This document shows, piece by piece, positions 8,225 to 16,487 of a stretch of DNA of 64,000 nt. The stretch covers positions 1 through 64,000 of the forward strand of contig NZ_LMDP01000004.1 in assembly GCF_001425835.1 (NCBI RefSeq), read 5' to 3'. Numbering within the stretch: the first letter of the stretch is position 1; the number at the start of each line of letters is the position of its first letter. Under the pieces are notes generated by a model. The model had not been told where the DNA came from, ran no database searches, and saw only the letters and a program-made list of their open reading frames with translations. Source of the stretch: Afipia sp. Root123D2 (GTDB taxonomy: Bacteria > Pseudomonadota > Alphaproteobacteria > Rhizobiales > Xanthobacteraceae). The translations under genes were made by a program, and so were the position numbers.

Positions 8225-8536
8225 TCAACTCAGGATGTCGTTGATCTGCACCACGGCCTGCGCGTTGGTAAAGTTCGGGATGTCGGCAAAGATTTCCTTG
8301 CCGTGCGCCTTGCCCGCGGCCTTGAAATCGTCGAGCGAGCCGAAGGTTAGCAGCGCCATCATTTGATAATCCGCCGCGCTGCCGTCGGGCTTGGCGGCGC
8401 CGCGCAGCACCTGCGCGCTTTTGAGCCCATGCTGGGCCCAGCGCTCTCTCACCAGCGGCATGTGCTTCTGCAGATAGTAATCGGTGTCGAATTTGGTCTG
8501 TGCCCCGGCGGGATACATCACTGTGACGAGAATCAT
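8225..8536 (-). CDS. EthD-family protein
   Basis: This 103-residue dimeric alpha-beta-barrel-type protein begins MILVTVMYP and carries D-x-x-Y-Y-x-x-x-H-M-P-L-V (FDTDYYLQKHMPLV), the signature of the EthD family. In Rhodococcus, EthD is required with a P450 for ethyl tert-butyl ether degradation, but its chemistry there is unclear. The neighbouring P450 gene starts 25 bp downstream, so the two are probably co-expressed. The family also includes polyketide-cyclase-like enzymes. Its role here is open. Confidence 0.85.
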   Translation of the reverse strand: MILVTVMYPAGAQTKFDTDYYLQKHMPLVRERWAQHGLKSAQVLRGAAKPDGSAADYQMMALLTFGSLDDFKAAGKAHGKEIFADIPNFTNAQAVVQINDILS

Positions 8537-8566
8537 GGGCGTTTCCTCCGTTATGATTGTTGTTGC

Positions 8567-10600
8567 TCAGGCTTTCGGCCGAACCGCGTTCATTGTCAGG
8601 AGTTCATAGGTCGCCGCGGTTTCGCCGGTGCCGGTGGTGATTTCGACATCCCAGCGCACCTCGCCGTATTGCGTGTTGCGCGGTGATTTTTCCTTCGCCG
8701 TCAGGCGAACCCTGATGCTTTCGCCGGGTTGGAGCGGCTTGATGAAGCGCAGCGAGTCGAGCCCGTAGTTGGCGAGCACCGGGCCGGGGTCAGGATCGAC
8801 GAATAGGCCGGCCGCGAACGACAGCAGCAGATAGCCGTGCGCGACGCGGCCGGGGAAGAACGGATGGCCCTTGGTCGCTTCTTCGTCCATGTGGGCATAG
8901 AAGGTGTCGCCCGTGAAATGGGCGAAATGTTCGATGTCTTCGAGCGTGATCGTGCGCTCCGTCGAATAGAAGGTCTGGCCGATGTCGAGATCCTCGAAGT
9001 GATAGCGGAACGGATGGCGATCTTTCTCGACGACCGGTGCGCCCTTGCTCCAGCTTCCGGTCACCCTGGTCAGCATCGCGGGGGATCCCTGCACGGCGGT
9101 GCGTTGCATGTAGTGATGCAGGCTGCGAATGCCGCCGAGTTCCTCGCCGCCGCCTGCGCGGCCGGGACCGCCGTGAACCATCTGCGGCATCGGCGAGCCG
9201 TGGCCGGTCTGTTCCTTGGCGCAGTCGCGGTCGATCAGCACGAGCCGGCCGTGGAATGTGCCGATGCCGAAGACCAGATCGGCCGCGGTGCGTGGATCGT
9301 AGGTGTAAACCGAGGCGACCAGGCTGCCGCCGCCACGATTGGTGAGCGCGATGGCGTTTTCGAGCGTGTCGTAGCCCATCACGGTGGAGACTGGTCCGAA
9401 CGCTTCGACCGATTGGACCTGCGTGGCGCGAACAGGATCGGCGCAATGCAGGAGCAGCGGCGGGATGAATGCGCCGCGCGTGACATCGGCGCCCTCGACC
9501 GTGAAGTTGTCCGGATCGCCGAAAACGAGTTCGGCCTCGGTGCGCAGCTTGGCGACATGCGCCAGTACATCCCGGCGCTGATCGAGACCGACGACAGGAC
9601 CCATGCGGACGGTTTCAAGCTCAGGATTGCCCATAGTGACCTTTGCAAGCCGTTCGCGCAGCGCGGCGATCACCGCATCGACATACGCCGAAGGCGCCAG
9701 CGCGCGGCGGATTGCGGTGCATTTCTGCCCGGCCTTGACCGTCATCTCCTTCGCCACTTCCTTGACGAACAGGTCGAACTCCGGCGTGCCGGGGATGGCG
9801 TCGGGCGCAAGGATTGCGGCGTTGAGCGAGTCGCGCTCGGCGACAAAGCGCACCGCCTCGCGTGCGATCACCGGGTGACGCTGCAGCATCTCGGAGGTCG
9901 CAGCCGAGCCTGTGAATGAGACGGCATCCTGACAGGTGAGGTGGTCGAACAGGTCGCCGGTCGAGCCCACGATGAATTGCAGCGCGCCTTCTGGCAAAAT
10001 TCCGGACTCGGCGATCATTCGCGCCAGTGCGTGAGCGACATAGGATGTGACAGTCGCCGGTTTGGTGACGACCGGAACGCCGGCGAGCAAAGCGGGCGCC
10101 AGCTTTTCCAGCAGACCCCAGCAGGGAAAGTTGAACGCATTGATGTGCACCGCGACACCATGCAATGACGTCACGATATGCTGTCCGGCGAATGTGCCGC
10201 CCTTGCCGAGCTGTTCGGGCGCGCCATCGATCAGGAAGGTCGAATTCGGCAGTTCACGCCGCCCCTTGCCTGCATAGACGAACAGTGTGCCGATACCGCC
10301 GTCGACATCGATCATGTTATCGGTTCGGGTTGCGCCGGTTTGGAACGATAGTTTGTAGAGCTGGTCTTTCCGCTCGGTCAGGTATTGTGCCAGCTTCTTC
10401 AGCAGGTCGGCGCGTTGATGGAAAGTGAGGCGTCGCAGATTCGGTCCGCCGGTGTTGCGCGCATAGGCCAGCACCTCGCGCATATCGAGTCCGCCACTCG
10501 TCGCCTGTGCCACCGTATCGCCGGTCACGGCGCTGCGGATATCGGTGATGTCCTTGCCAGGAGCGACCCATTGTCCGCGAACATAGCTTTCGAGTTTCAT
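8567..10600 (-). CDS. paaZ: PaaZ, bifunctional oxepin-CoA hydrolase / 3-oxo-5,6-dehydrosuberyl-CoA semialdehyde dehydrogenase
   Basis: PaaZ cleaves the oxepin ring and oxidises the resulting aldehyde. The 677-residue protein is the typical fusion. An N-terminal aldehyde dehydrogenase domain (1-530) has catalytic Cys294 (KAGQKCTAI) and Glu255 (RFVAERDSLN). A C-terminal MaoC-type (R)-hydratase domain (about 540-677) has the active-site motif FTGDTFYAHMDEEA. These positions are within one residue of those known for E. coli PaaZ. It lies 42 bp downstream of the tetR gene and upstream of the EthD gene on the minus strand. Confidence 0.97.
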   Translation of the reverse strand: MKLESYVRGQWVAPGKDITDIRSAVTGDTVAQATSGGLDMREVLAYARNTGGPNLRRLTFHQRADLLKKLAQYLTERKDQLYKLSFQTGATRTDNMIDVDGGIGTLFVYAGKGRRELPNSTFLIDGAPEQLGKGGTFAGQHIVTSLHGVAVHINAFNFPCWGLLEKLAPALLAGVPVVTKPATVTSYVAHALARMIAESGILPEGALQFIVGSTGDLFDHLTCQDAVSFTGSAATSEMLQRHPVIAREAVRFVAERDSLNAAILAPDAIPGTPEFDLFVKEVAKEMTVKAGQKCTAIRRALAPSAYVDAVIAALRERLAKVTMGNPELETVRMGPVVGLDQRRDVLAHVAKLRTEAELVFGDPDNFTVEGADVTRGAFIPPLLLHCADPVRATQVQSVEAFGPVSTVMGYDTLENAIALTNRGGGSLVASVYTYDPRTAADLVFGIGTFHGRLVLIDRDCAKEQTGHGSPMPQMVHGGPGRAGGGEELGGIRSLHHYMQRTAVQGSPAMLTRVTGSWSKGAPVVEKDRHPFRYHFEDLDIGQTFYSTERTITLEDIEHFAHFTGDTFYAHMDEEATKGHPFFPGRVAHGYLLLSFAAGLFVDPDPGPVLANYGLDSLRFIKPLQPGESIRVRLTAKEKSPRNTQYGEVRWDVEITTGTGETAATYELLTMNAVRPKA

Positions 10601-10642
10601 GGTGTGCTCTGTTGTTGGCGCCGAACGGCACGTGTGAACCGT

Positions 10643-11278
10643 TCACTCGGCTGCGGTGATGCGTTTGGCGGAAGAGGGCGTTTGCCCGGAGATGTTGCGC
10701 GTGCCATCGGCGATCAGCCGGGTGACGAGATCGGCGTAGTCGGCGCGGCTGACGGGGCCGTTTGCCTTGAACCAGAGGTAGTGCCAGTTGATCATGCCGA
10801 ATAGCGACATCGTCACGGGCTTGAGCATCCGCGTGCCTTTCAGCTGCGGCGCGACGCCGATGACTGCATCGGAGAAAATCGTAACCAGATCGCGCTCCAT
10901 GCCCTTCAGTTCGGTCTGCCGCTCGGCCGGCAGGAAACGCATACTGCTGATTTGCACATTGTGCTGCGAATCCGCGTCGCGATAGGCTTCGAGCAAGGCG
11001 CCGGCCAGTTCGCGAAGACGCTCCCTCGGCGGCAGATCGGGGCGGTCGGCCGCCTCGACCACCTCGATCAGTTCCTCGAGATGGAAGCGGATGACGTCGA
11101 ACAGCAGTGCTTCCTTGTCCTTATAGTAGTGATAGAGGTTCGCTTTCGACACACGGCAGGCTTCGGCGATCTTGTTCATCGAGGCACGGTCGTAGCCGTG
11201 CTCGGAAAACAGTTCCGCCGAGCGATTAAGGATCGCCCGCCGCTTGTCGTCGTAGTCGCTGGCGCGAGTGCGTGCCAT
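10643..11278 (-). CDS. paaR: TetR/AcrR-family regulator (PaaR-like)
   Basis: This 211-residue regulator has an N-terminal TetR helix-turn-helix (ILNRSAELFSEHGYDRASMN, then CRVSKANLYHYYKDKEALLF). The C-terminal ligand domain includes a TetR_C_33/YcdC-like stretch (RFLPAERQTELKGMERDLV). It is embedded between paaK and paaZ, as PaaR is in many beta- and alphaproteobacteria, where it represses paa genes and responds to phenylacetyl-CoA. The symbol is by context. A perfect dyad at 13251-13272, ahead of paaI and the ABC operon, is a candidate target. A short dyad overlaps its own stop codon. Confidence 0.85.
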   Translation of the reverse strand: MARTRASDYDDKRRAILNRSAELFSEHGYDRASMNKIAEACRVSKANLYHYYKDKEALLFDVIRFHLEELIEVVEAADRPDLPPRERLRELAGALLEAYRDADSQHNVQISSMRFLPAERQTELKGMERDLVTIFSDAVIGVAPQLKGTRMLKPVTMSLFGMINWHYLWFKANGPVSRADYADLVTRLIADGTRNISGQTPSSAKRITAAE

Positions 11279-11294
11279 GTCGGGTCTTGTTTCC

Positions 11295-12629
11295 TTATTC
11301 CTTGGGCCTGCGATCGACGATGCGGCGGGCCTTGCCGAGCGAACGTTCGATGCTTTCCGGATCGAGCACGCTGACTTTCGCCGTTATGCCGATGGTGTCC
11401 TTGATCGCCTGTTCGAGACGGCTGGCGGCTGCCTTGCGGACCTCGGTTGCAGCGGCGTCGGGCCGAGCCTCGATCAGAATTTCCATCTGGTCCATGCGCC
11501 CCTCGCGCGTCAGCACGATCTGGTAGTGCATGGACAGGGCAGGGATGGTGAGCAGCTTTTCCTCGATCTGGGTCGGGAACACGTTGACGCCGCGCACGAT
11601 CATCATGTCGTCGGAACGGCCGGTGACCTTCTCCATTCGCCGCAGGGCGCGTGCGGTGCCGGGCAGCAGCCGCGTCAGATCGCGGGTGCGATAGCGGATG
11701 ATCGGCATCGCTTCCTTGGTCAGCGAGGTAAATACCAGTTCGCCTTTCTCGCCGTCGGGCAACACCTTGCCGGTCACCGGATCGATCACCTCTGGATAGA
11801 AGTGATCTTCCCAGATGTGCAGGCCATCCTTGGTCTCGACGCATTCGCTGGCGACGCCGGGGCCTATCACCTCCGAGAGGCCGTAAATGTCGACGGCATG
11901 GAGGTCGAACGCTTCCTCGATTTCCTCGCGCATCGCATTGGTCCACGGTTCGGCGCCGAAAATGCCGACGCGCAGCGATGATTTGCGCGGGTCGAGACCC
12001 TGTTTGCGGAATTCATCGAGGATCGCCAGCATGTAGGACGGCGTCACCATGATGATGTCGGGTTTGAAATCGTTGATGAGCTGGACCTGACGCTCGGTCA
12101 TGCCGCCCGACACCGGGATGACTGTGCAGCCGAGCCGTTCCGCGCCGTAGTGCGCGCCGAGACCGCCGGTGAACAGGCCGTAACCATAGGCGACGTGAAC
12201 CTTCATGCCCGGCCGCGCGCCGGCGGCACGGATCGAACGGGCGACCACGTCGCTCCAGACATCGATGTCGCCTTTGGTGTAACCGACCACGGTCGGCTTT
12301 CCGGTGGTGCCCGATGACGCGTGAATGCGCGCGATTTCCGATTCCGGAACGGCGAACATGCCGAACGGATAGTTCGCGCGCAGGTCCGCCTTGACGGTGA
12401 ACGGAAATTTGGCGAGGTCGCCGATGTCCTTGAAGTCATCGGGATGGACACCCGCAGCCTTGAACGCAGCAGAGTAGTGCGGGACTTTCTCGAAGGCCCG
12501 GCGCAGCGTCCAGCGGAGCCGTTCGCGCTGCCAGGCGCGCAATTCGTCCTGCGAGGCGGTCTCGTAGCGGTCGAGGTCGGCCGGCTGCGGCTTGAGTTGC
12601 GAAAGTTTGCGCAGGGGAATCTGAAGCAA
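11295..12629 (-). CDS. paaK: Phenylacetate-CoA ligase
   Basis: PaaK activates phenylacetate with ATP and CoA to phenylacetyl-CoA, the first step and the inducer-forming step of the pathway. The 444-residue adenylate-forming enzyme carries the P-loop SSGTTGKP (105-112), the PaaK signature YGYGLFTGGLG, YGLSEVIGPG and the C-terminal TGRSDDMMIVRGVNVFPTQI. The length is typical (430-445). It lies 16 bp upstream of the tetR gene and 19 bp downstream of paaI. Confidence 0.97.
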   Translation of the reverse strand: MLQIPLRKLSQLKPQPADLDRYETASQDELRAWQRERLRWTLRRAFEKVPHYSAAFKAAGVHPDDFKDIGDLAKFPFTVKADLRANYPFGMFAVPESEIARIHASSGTTGKPTVVGYTKGDIDVWSDVVARSIRAAGARPGMKVHVAYGYGLFTGGLGAHYGAERLGCTVIPVSGGMTERQVQLINDFKPDIIMVTPSYMLAILDEFRKQGLDPRKSSLRVGIFGAEPWTNAMREEIEEAFDLHAVDIYGLSEVIGPGVASECVETKDGLHIWEDHFYPEVIDPVTGKVLPDGEKGELVFTSLTKEAMPIIRYRTRDLTRLLPGTARALRRMEKVTGRSDDMMIVRGVNVFPTQIEEKLLTIPALSMHYQIVLTREGRMDQMEILIEARPDAAATEVRKAAASRLEQAIKDTIGITAKVSVLDPESIERSLGKARRIVDRRPKE

Positions 12630-12648
12630 GGCGGGCTCCGTTTCGGCT

Positions 12649-13119
12649 TTATCGGGATTCGTCTGTATGGGGCGTGAGCAATTCGCCCGAGATTGTTCGC
12701 GAGTGTCCGCGAAATTCGGCGACCACGACGTCGCGGCTGTCGCGCACGGTCACGTCGTAGATGCCGCTGCGCCCGCTCTTCGAACGCTCGATGGCGTGGG
12801 CGGTGAGGACTTCGCCTTCCTGAACGGCACGGATGAACGTTACGGCGCATTGTTGCGCGACCGTGCGCTGGTTGTAGGTGTTGCAGGCGAAAGCGAAGGT
12901 CGAATCCGCCAGCGTGAACATGAAGCCGCCGTGGCAGATGCCGTGGCCGTTGGTCATGTCGCGGCGGACCGGCATCGAGATCACCGCTTCGCCCGGGGCA
13001 ATGCGCACAATGGTCATGCCGAGCGCCTTGCTGGCCCGATCGTCCGCCCACATCTTGCTTGCGCAGGCCTCCGCCAACGCGCGCGGATCAAGGTCGTCCG
13101 TCTTGTTCTGCGCGTCCAT
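12649..13119 (-). CDS. paaI: Hydroxyphenylacetyl-CoA thioesterase PaaI
   Basis: This 156-residue hotdog thioesterase has the canonical active-site region MTNGHGICHGGFMFTLADSTFAF (the N-G-H-G-x-C-H-G-G pattern) and FIRAVQEGEVLTA. PaaI hydrolyses hydroxylated phenylacetyl-CoA dead-end products to rescue CoA. I chose ATG 13119 because a GGGAGG ribosome site lies just upstream and the family starts near here. A longer in-frame reading from 13245 adds a charged extension and would cover the regulatory dyad region. It is the first gene of the minus-strand paa set. Confidence 0.93.
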   Translation of the reverse strand: MDAQNKTDDLDPRALAEACASKMWADDRASKALGMTIVRIAPGEAVISMPVRRDMTNGHGICHGGFMFTLADSTFAFACNTYNQRTVAQQCAVTFIRAVQEGEVLTAHAIERSKSGRSGIYDVTVRDSRDVVVAEFRGHSRTISGELLTPHTDESR

Positions 13120-13250
13120 CACGGCCTCCCGCCAGTCGTGAACGGGCCGGCGCAATGCGTGTTTCGAGGTGCGGTAAAAACCGGCTGTCTCACCAAATGT
13201 CCTCCCGCATCGGCCTGTTGATGACGGCCGTATGCCGCGCGACAATACTA

Positions 13251-13272
13251 TTGACCAACCGTCCGGTCAATT
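13251..13272. promoter_or_regulatory. Candidate TetR/PaaR operator between paaI and the ABC importer
   Basis: A perfect inverted repeat, ATTGACC (13251-13257) and GGTCAAT (13266-13272), surrounds AACCGTCC. The core ACCAACCGTCCGGT resembles TetR-family operators of the ACCNACCG-CGGT type. It lies in the 268-bp divergent gap and could control both the paaI set and the importer. The regulator assignment is inference. Confidence 0.6.
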
Positions 13273-13387
13273 ATATTGAAGCAGACAGAAGCAGATCGCG
13301 GGATATGGGACGATAGTCCCATGTGACGGACAAGATTTGCCGGGCAAGCTCTCTCAAAAAACGAGCACCTGAAACCAGGAGGAAACG

Positions 13388-14551
13388 ATGAAGCCACTTT
13401 CTAAAGCCAATTTCCTTTTCGCAGCCGGCGCTCTCGCGCTGTCGTTCTCGCCCGCCCTCGCGCAGCAGACTGTCAAGATTGGTTCGGTGCTTTCGGTGAC
13501 TGGACCGGCGTCGTTCCTCGGCGCCCCCGAGGATAAGACGCTGCGGATGTATGTCGACAAGATCAACGCTGCAGGCGGCGTCGACGGCAAGAAGATCGAG
13601 ATCGTCATCTATGACGACGGCGGCGACGCCAACAAGGCGCGCACCTTCGCTACGCGCCTCGTCGATGACGACAAGGTCGTTGCGATGGTCGGCGGTTCGA
13701 CCACGGGAACGACGATGGCGATGATCCCGGTGTTCGAAGAAGCGAAGATCCCGTTTATCTCGCTGGCCGGCGCGATCGAGGTGGTCGACCCGGTTCGCAA
13801 GTACATCTTCAAGACTCCGCATACCGACAAGATGGCGTGCGAAAAGATTTTCGAGAATCTCAAGGCGCGCAAGCTGACCAAGATCGGCTTGATCTCGGGC
13901 ACCGGCGGTTTCGGCGCGTCGATGCGCACCCAGTGCACCAAGGTGGCGCCGAACTATGGCATCGAGATTCTCGCCGATGAAACCTACGGGCCGCGCGACA
14001 GCGACATGACGGCGCAGCTCACCAAGATCAAGAACACCGCCGGCGTGCAGGCTGTGGTCAACGCCGATTTCGGGCAGGGCCCGGCGATCGTCACCCGCAA
14101 CTATGCCCAGCTCGGTATGAGCAAGACGCCGCTCTACCAGAGTCATGGCGTTGCCTCGAAGAGCTTCATTGATCTCGCTGGAGCGGCGGCAGAGGGCGTG
14201 AGGCTGCCGGCGGCGGCGTTGCTCGTTGCCAGCAAGCTGCCGGACAGCGATCCGCAGAAGAAGGTCGTGGTCGATTACCAGAAGACCTACGAGGACACTG
14301 CCAAGCAGCCGGTCTCGACGTTCGGCGGGCACATCTATGACGGTCTCTACATCCTGGTCGATGCGATGAAGCGCGCGAAGTCGACCGATCCCGCAAAGGT
14401 CCGTGACGAAATCGAAAAGACCAAGGGCTTCATCGGCACCGGCGGCGTCGTCAATATGTCGCCGACCGACCATCTGGGTCTCGACCTCTCGGCGTTCCGG
14501 ATGCTCGAGATCAAGAACGGCGACTGGGCGCTGGTTCCAGCAGGAAGCTGA
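13388..14551 (+). CDS. Branched-chain-type ABC transporter substrate-binding protein (paa-linked)
   Basis: The 387-residue periplasmic binding protein has a signal peptide (about 1-25, LSFSPALAQQ). The Leu/Ile/Val-binding-family fold follows, opening with VKIGSVLSVTGPASFLG and GGVDGKKIEIVIYDD. A strong AGGAGG site precedes the ATG. It heads a five-gene importer operon divergent from paaI. Location suggests uptake of phenylacetate or a related aromatic acid. That is inference, since binding-pocket specificity cannot be read directly. Confidence 0.9.
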   Translation: MKPLSKANFLFAAGALALSFSPALAQQTVKIGSVLSVTGPASFLGAPEDKTLRMYVDKINAAGGVDGKKIEIVIYDDGGDANKARTFATRLVDDDKVVAMVGGSTTGTTMAMIPVFEEAKIPFISLAGAIEVVDPVRKYIFKTPHTDKMACEKIFENLKARKLTKIGLISGTGGFGASMRTQCTKVAPNYGIEILADETYGPRDSDMTAQLTKIKNTAGVQAVVNADFGQGPAIVTRNYAQLGMSKTPLYQSHGVASKSFIDLAGAAAEGVRLPAAALLVASKLPDSDPQKKVVVDYQKTYEDTAKQPVSTFGGHIYDGLYILVDAMKRAKSTDPAKVRDEIEKTKGFIGTGGVVNMSPTDHLGLDLSAFRMLEIKNGDWALVPAGS

Positions 14552-14564
14552 TCGAACGCTGAAG

Positions 14565-14594
14565 CGACGCCCTCGATTGAATTCGGGGGCGTCG
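14565..14594 (+). promoter_or_regulatory. Stem-loop between binding-protein and permease genes
   Basis: CGACGCCC (14565-14572) pairs with GGGCGTCG (14587-14594) across TCGATTGAATTCGG, whose ends extend the stem with one mismatch. No T-run follows, so it is more likely a 3'-end stabiliser or partial attenuator. Such a structure could keep binding-protein mRNA above that of the permeases. Confidence 0.55.
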
Positions 14595-14666
14595 TTCGCT
14601 CATTTGTCGTAGTCTCGATCGCAGATCGTCGCGCGGGCCACCAATAGCGTTGGCCGTTGAGGGGAC

Positions 14667-15539
14667 ATGGCCGAATTCTTTCAGTTCCTGGCCTCCGGGC
14701 TGACGGTGGGCGCGGTCTATGCGCTTGTCGCGCTCGGATTTACGCTGGTTTACAACGCATCGGACGTGGTGAACTTCGCGCAAGGCGAATTCGTCATGCT
14801 CGGCGGCATGGTGACGGTGTTCGTCTCCGCCGCAGGCGTGCCGCTGCCGCTCGCGGCGGTGATCGCGGTGATCGTTGCGATCGCGGTCGGGCTGCTGTTG
14901 TACTGGCTCGCCATCGAACCGGCGCGCGGCGCGTCCGCGGTGACGCTGATCATCATCACCATCGGCGCGTCGATCCTGCTGCGCGGCATTGCCCAGATCG
15001 TGTTCGACAAGCAGTTTCACAAACTGCCGTCGTTCTCCGGCGATACGCCGGTGAATATCCTCGGAGCGGCGGTGCAGCCGCAGAGCTTCTGGGTAATTGG
15101 CGGCACGGCCGTGATCGTGATTTTGTTGTACGCCTTTCTGGAGCGGACCATTCTTGGCAAGGCGGTGCTGGCGACAGCCGCGAACCGGCTGGCGGCGCGT
15201 CTGGTCGGCATCAACACCACGACGGTGGTGGCGCTCGCCTTCGGCGGATCGGCGGCGATCGGCGCCATCGCTGGAATCCTGATCACGCCGATCACGCTGA
15301 CGAGTTACGATGTCGGCACCTTGCTTGCGCTCAAGGGATTTGCCGCGGCGATGCTCGGCGGCATGGGCAATCCGCTCGGTGCGGTCGCCGGCGGGCTGCT
15401 GCTCGGCCTGCTCGAATCCTTCGGCGCGGGTTATATCAGTTCAACCTACAAGGACGCCTTCGCGTTCATTGTGATCCTGCTGGTTCTGGTCGCGATGCCG
15501 CAGGGACTGTTCGGCCGCCGCATCGTGGAGAGGGTCTGA
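14667..15539 (+). CDS. livH: Branched-chain-type ABC permease, LivH family
   Basis: The 290-residue inner-membrane permease has about eight hydrophobic segments. It carries LivH landmarks: GLTVGAVYALVALGFTLVYN at the start, VVNFAQGEFVMLGGM, and the coupling-helix region LKGFAAAMLGGMGNPLGAVA. It is preceded by GAGGGG. It pairs with the next gene as the heterodimeric membrane channel of the paa-linked importer. Confidence 0.92.
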   Translation: MAEFFQFLASGLTVGAVYALVALGFTLVYNASDVVNFAQGEFVMLGGMVTVFVSAAGVPLPLAAVIAVIVAIAVGLLLYWLAIEPARGASAVTLIIITIGASILLRGIAQIVFDKQFHKLPSFSGDTPVNILGAAVQPQSFWVIGGTAVIVILLYAFLERTILGKAVLATAANRLAARLVGINTTTVVALAFGGSAAIGAIAGILITPITLTSYDVGTLLALKGFAAAMLGGMGNPLGAVAGGLLLGLLESFGAGYISSTYKDAFAFIVILLVLVAMPQGLFGRRIVERV

Positions 15540-15542
15540 GCG

Positions 15543-16487
15543 ATGCGGGCGCGGCTCGGTCATCGCTATGTGACGCTGCTCGTGCTGGCGGCCGTTATTG
15601 CGCTGCTGCCGCTGGTGCTGCCGTCGAATTATTACTTCCGCGTCGCATCGCTGGTCTGGGTGTCGGCGTTTGCGGCGATCGGCCTCAATATTCTGATGGG
15701 CAATGCCGGGCAGGTCAGCCTCGGTCATGCCGGGTTCTTCGGCATCGGTTCCTATGCCGCCGCTGTTGGGCCGGCGCATCTCGGCATTCCATCGTGGATC
15801 GCGGTTCTTGTTGGCGCGGTGATCTCGGCGCTGCTGGCCTATCTCGTCGGCCGTCCGATCCTGCGGCTGAAAGGACATTATCTTGCCATCGCCACGCTCG
15901 GCCTTGGTGTGTTGGTGGCGATGGTCATCACCACCGAAAGCCACTGGACTGGCGGGCCGGATGGAATGCCGGTCGCGAAGCTGACGCTGTTCGGCTGGCG
16001 CGCCAGCGGCTCGAACGTCTGGTACTGGATCTCGGGTGCGTGCCTCCTGCTTGGCACCTGGCTCGCGCTCAATCTCAATGAGACGCCGACCGGCCGTGCG
16101 TTTCGCGCGTTGCATGACAGCGAGGTGGCGGCACGGGTCGCGGGCATCGACGTTGCCCGCTTCAAGCTGCAGGCTTTCGTGATCGCTGCGGTCTATGCAT
16201 CGCTGGCCGGTTCGATGCTGGCGCTGATGAACGGATTTGCGAATCCCGATCAGGCCGGCTTCCTGCACTCGGTCGAGCTCGTCACCATGGTGGTGCTCGG
16301 CGGGCTCGGGTCGGTGGCCGGCGCGATCGTTGGCGCGGCGGTGCTGGTGACACTGCCGCAGGTGCTGACGGTGTTTCAGGAATACGAGAACCTGATGCTC
16401 GGTCTCGTCATTATTGTATCGATGATCTTCATGCGCGACGGCATCGTTCCCACCGTATCCCGGCTGCTGGCGAGGGCGCGGACATGA
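15543..16487 (+). CDS. livM: Branched-chain-type ABC permease, LivM family
   Basis: This 314-residue permease shows the LivM signature NILMGNAGQVSLGHAGFFGIGSYAA, followed by GHYLAIATLGLGV and LVTMVVLGGLGSVAGAIVGA. It starts 3 bp after the livH stop and overlaps the ATPase gene by 4 bp. It is the second channel subunit of the importer. Confidence 0.92.
   Translation: MRARLGHRYVTLLVLAAVIALLPLVLPSNYYFRVASLVWVSAFAAIGLNILMGNAGQVSLGHAGFFGIGSYAAAVGPAHLGIPSWIAVLVGAVISALLAYLVGRPILRLKGHYLAIATLGLGVLVAMVITTESHWTGGPDGMPVAKLTLFGWRASGSNVWYWISGACLLLGTWLALNLNETPTGRAFRALHDSEVAARVAGIDVARFKLQAFVIAAVYASLAGSMLALMNGFANPDQAGFLHSVELVTMVVLGGLGSVAGAIVGAAVLVTLPQVLTVFQEYENLMLGLVIIVSMIFMRDGIVPTVSRLLARART

Noticed and set aside
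10634-10646. Perfect 13-bp palindrome GTGAAC-C-GTTCAC between tetR and paaZ as an operator
   Set aside because: It overlaps the tetR stop codon inside an operon, has no similarity to the dyad at 13251, and a palindrome of this size can arise by chance.
13271-14473. Long minus-strand frame opposite the ABC binding-protein gene
   Set aside because: The composition is that of a shadow frame (Arg/His/Leu-rich, no domain), while the plus-strand gene has a signal peptide, family motifs and a strong ribosome site.
14657-16081. Plus-strand 474-codon frame over the livH and livM genes
   Set aside because: It is offset from both true permease frames and its product is Arg/Ala-rich without membrane helices.
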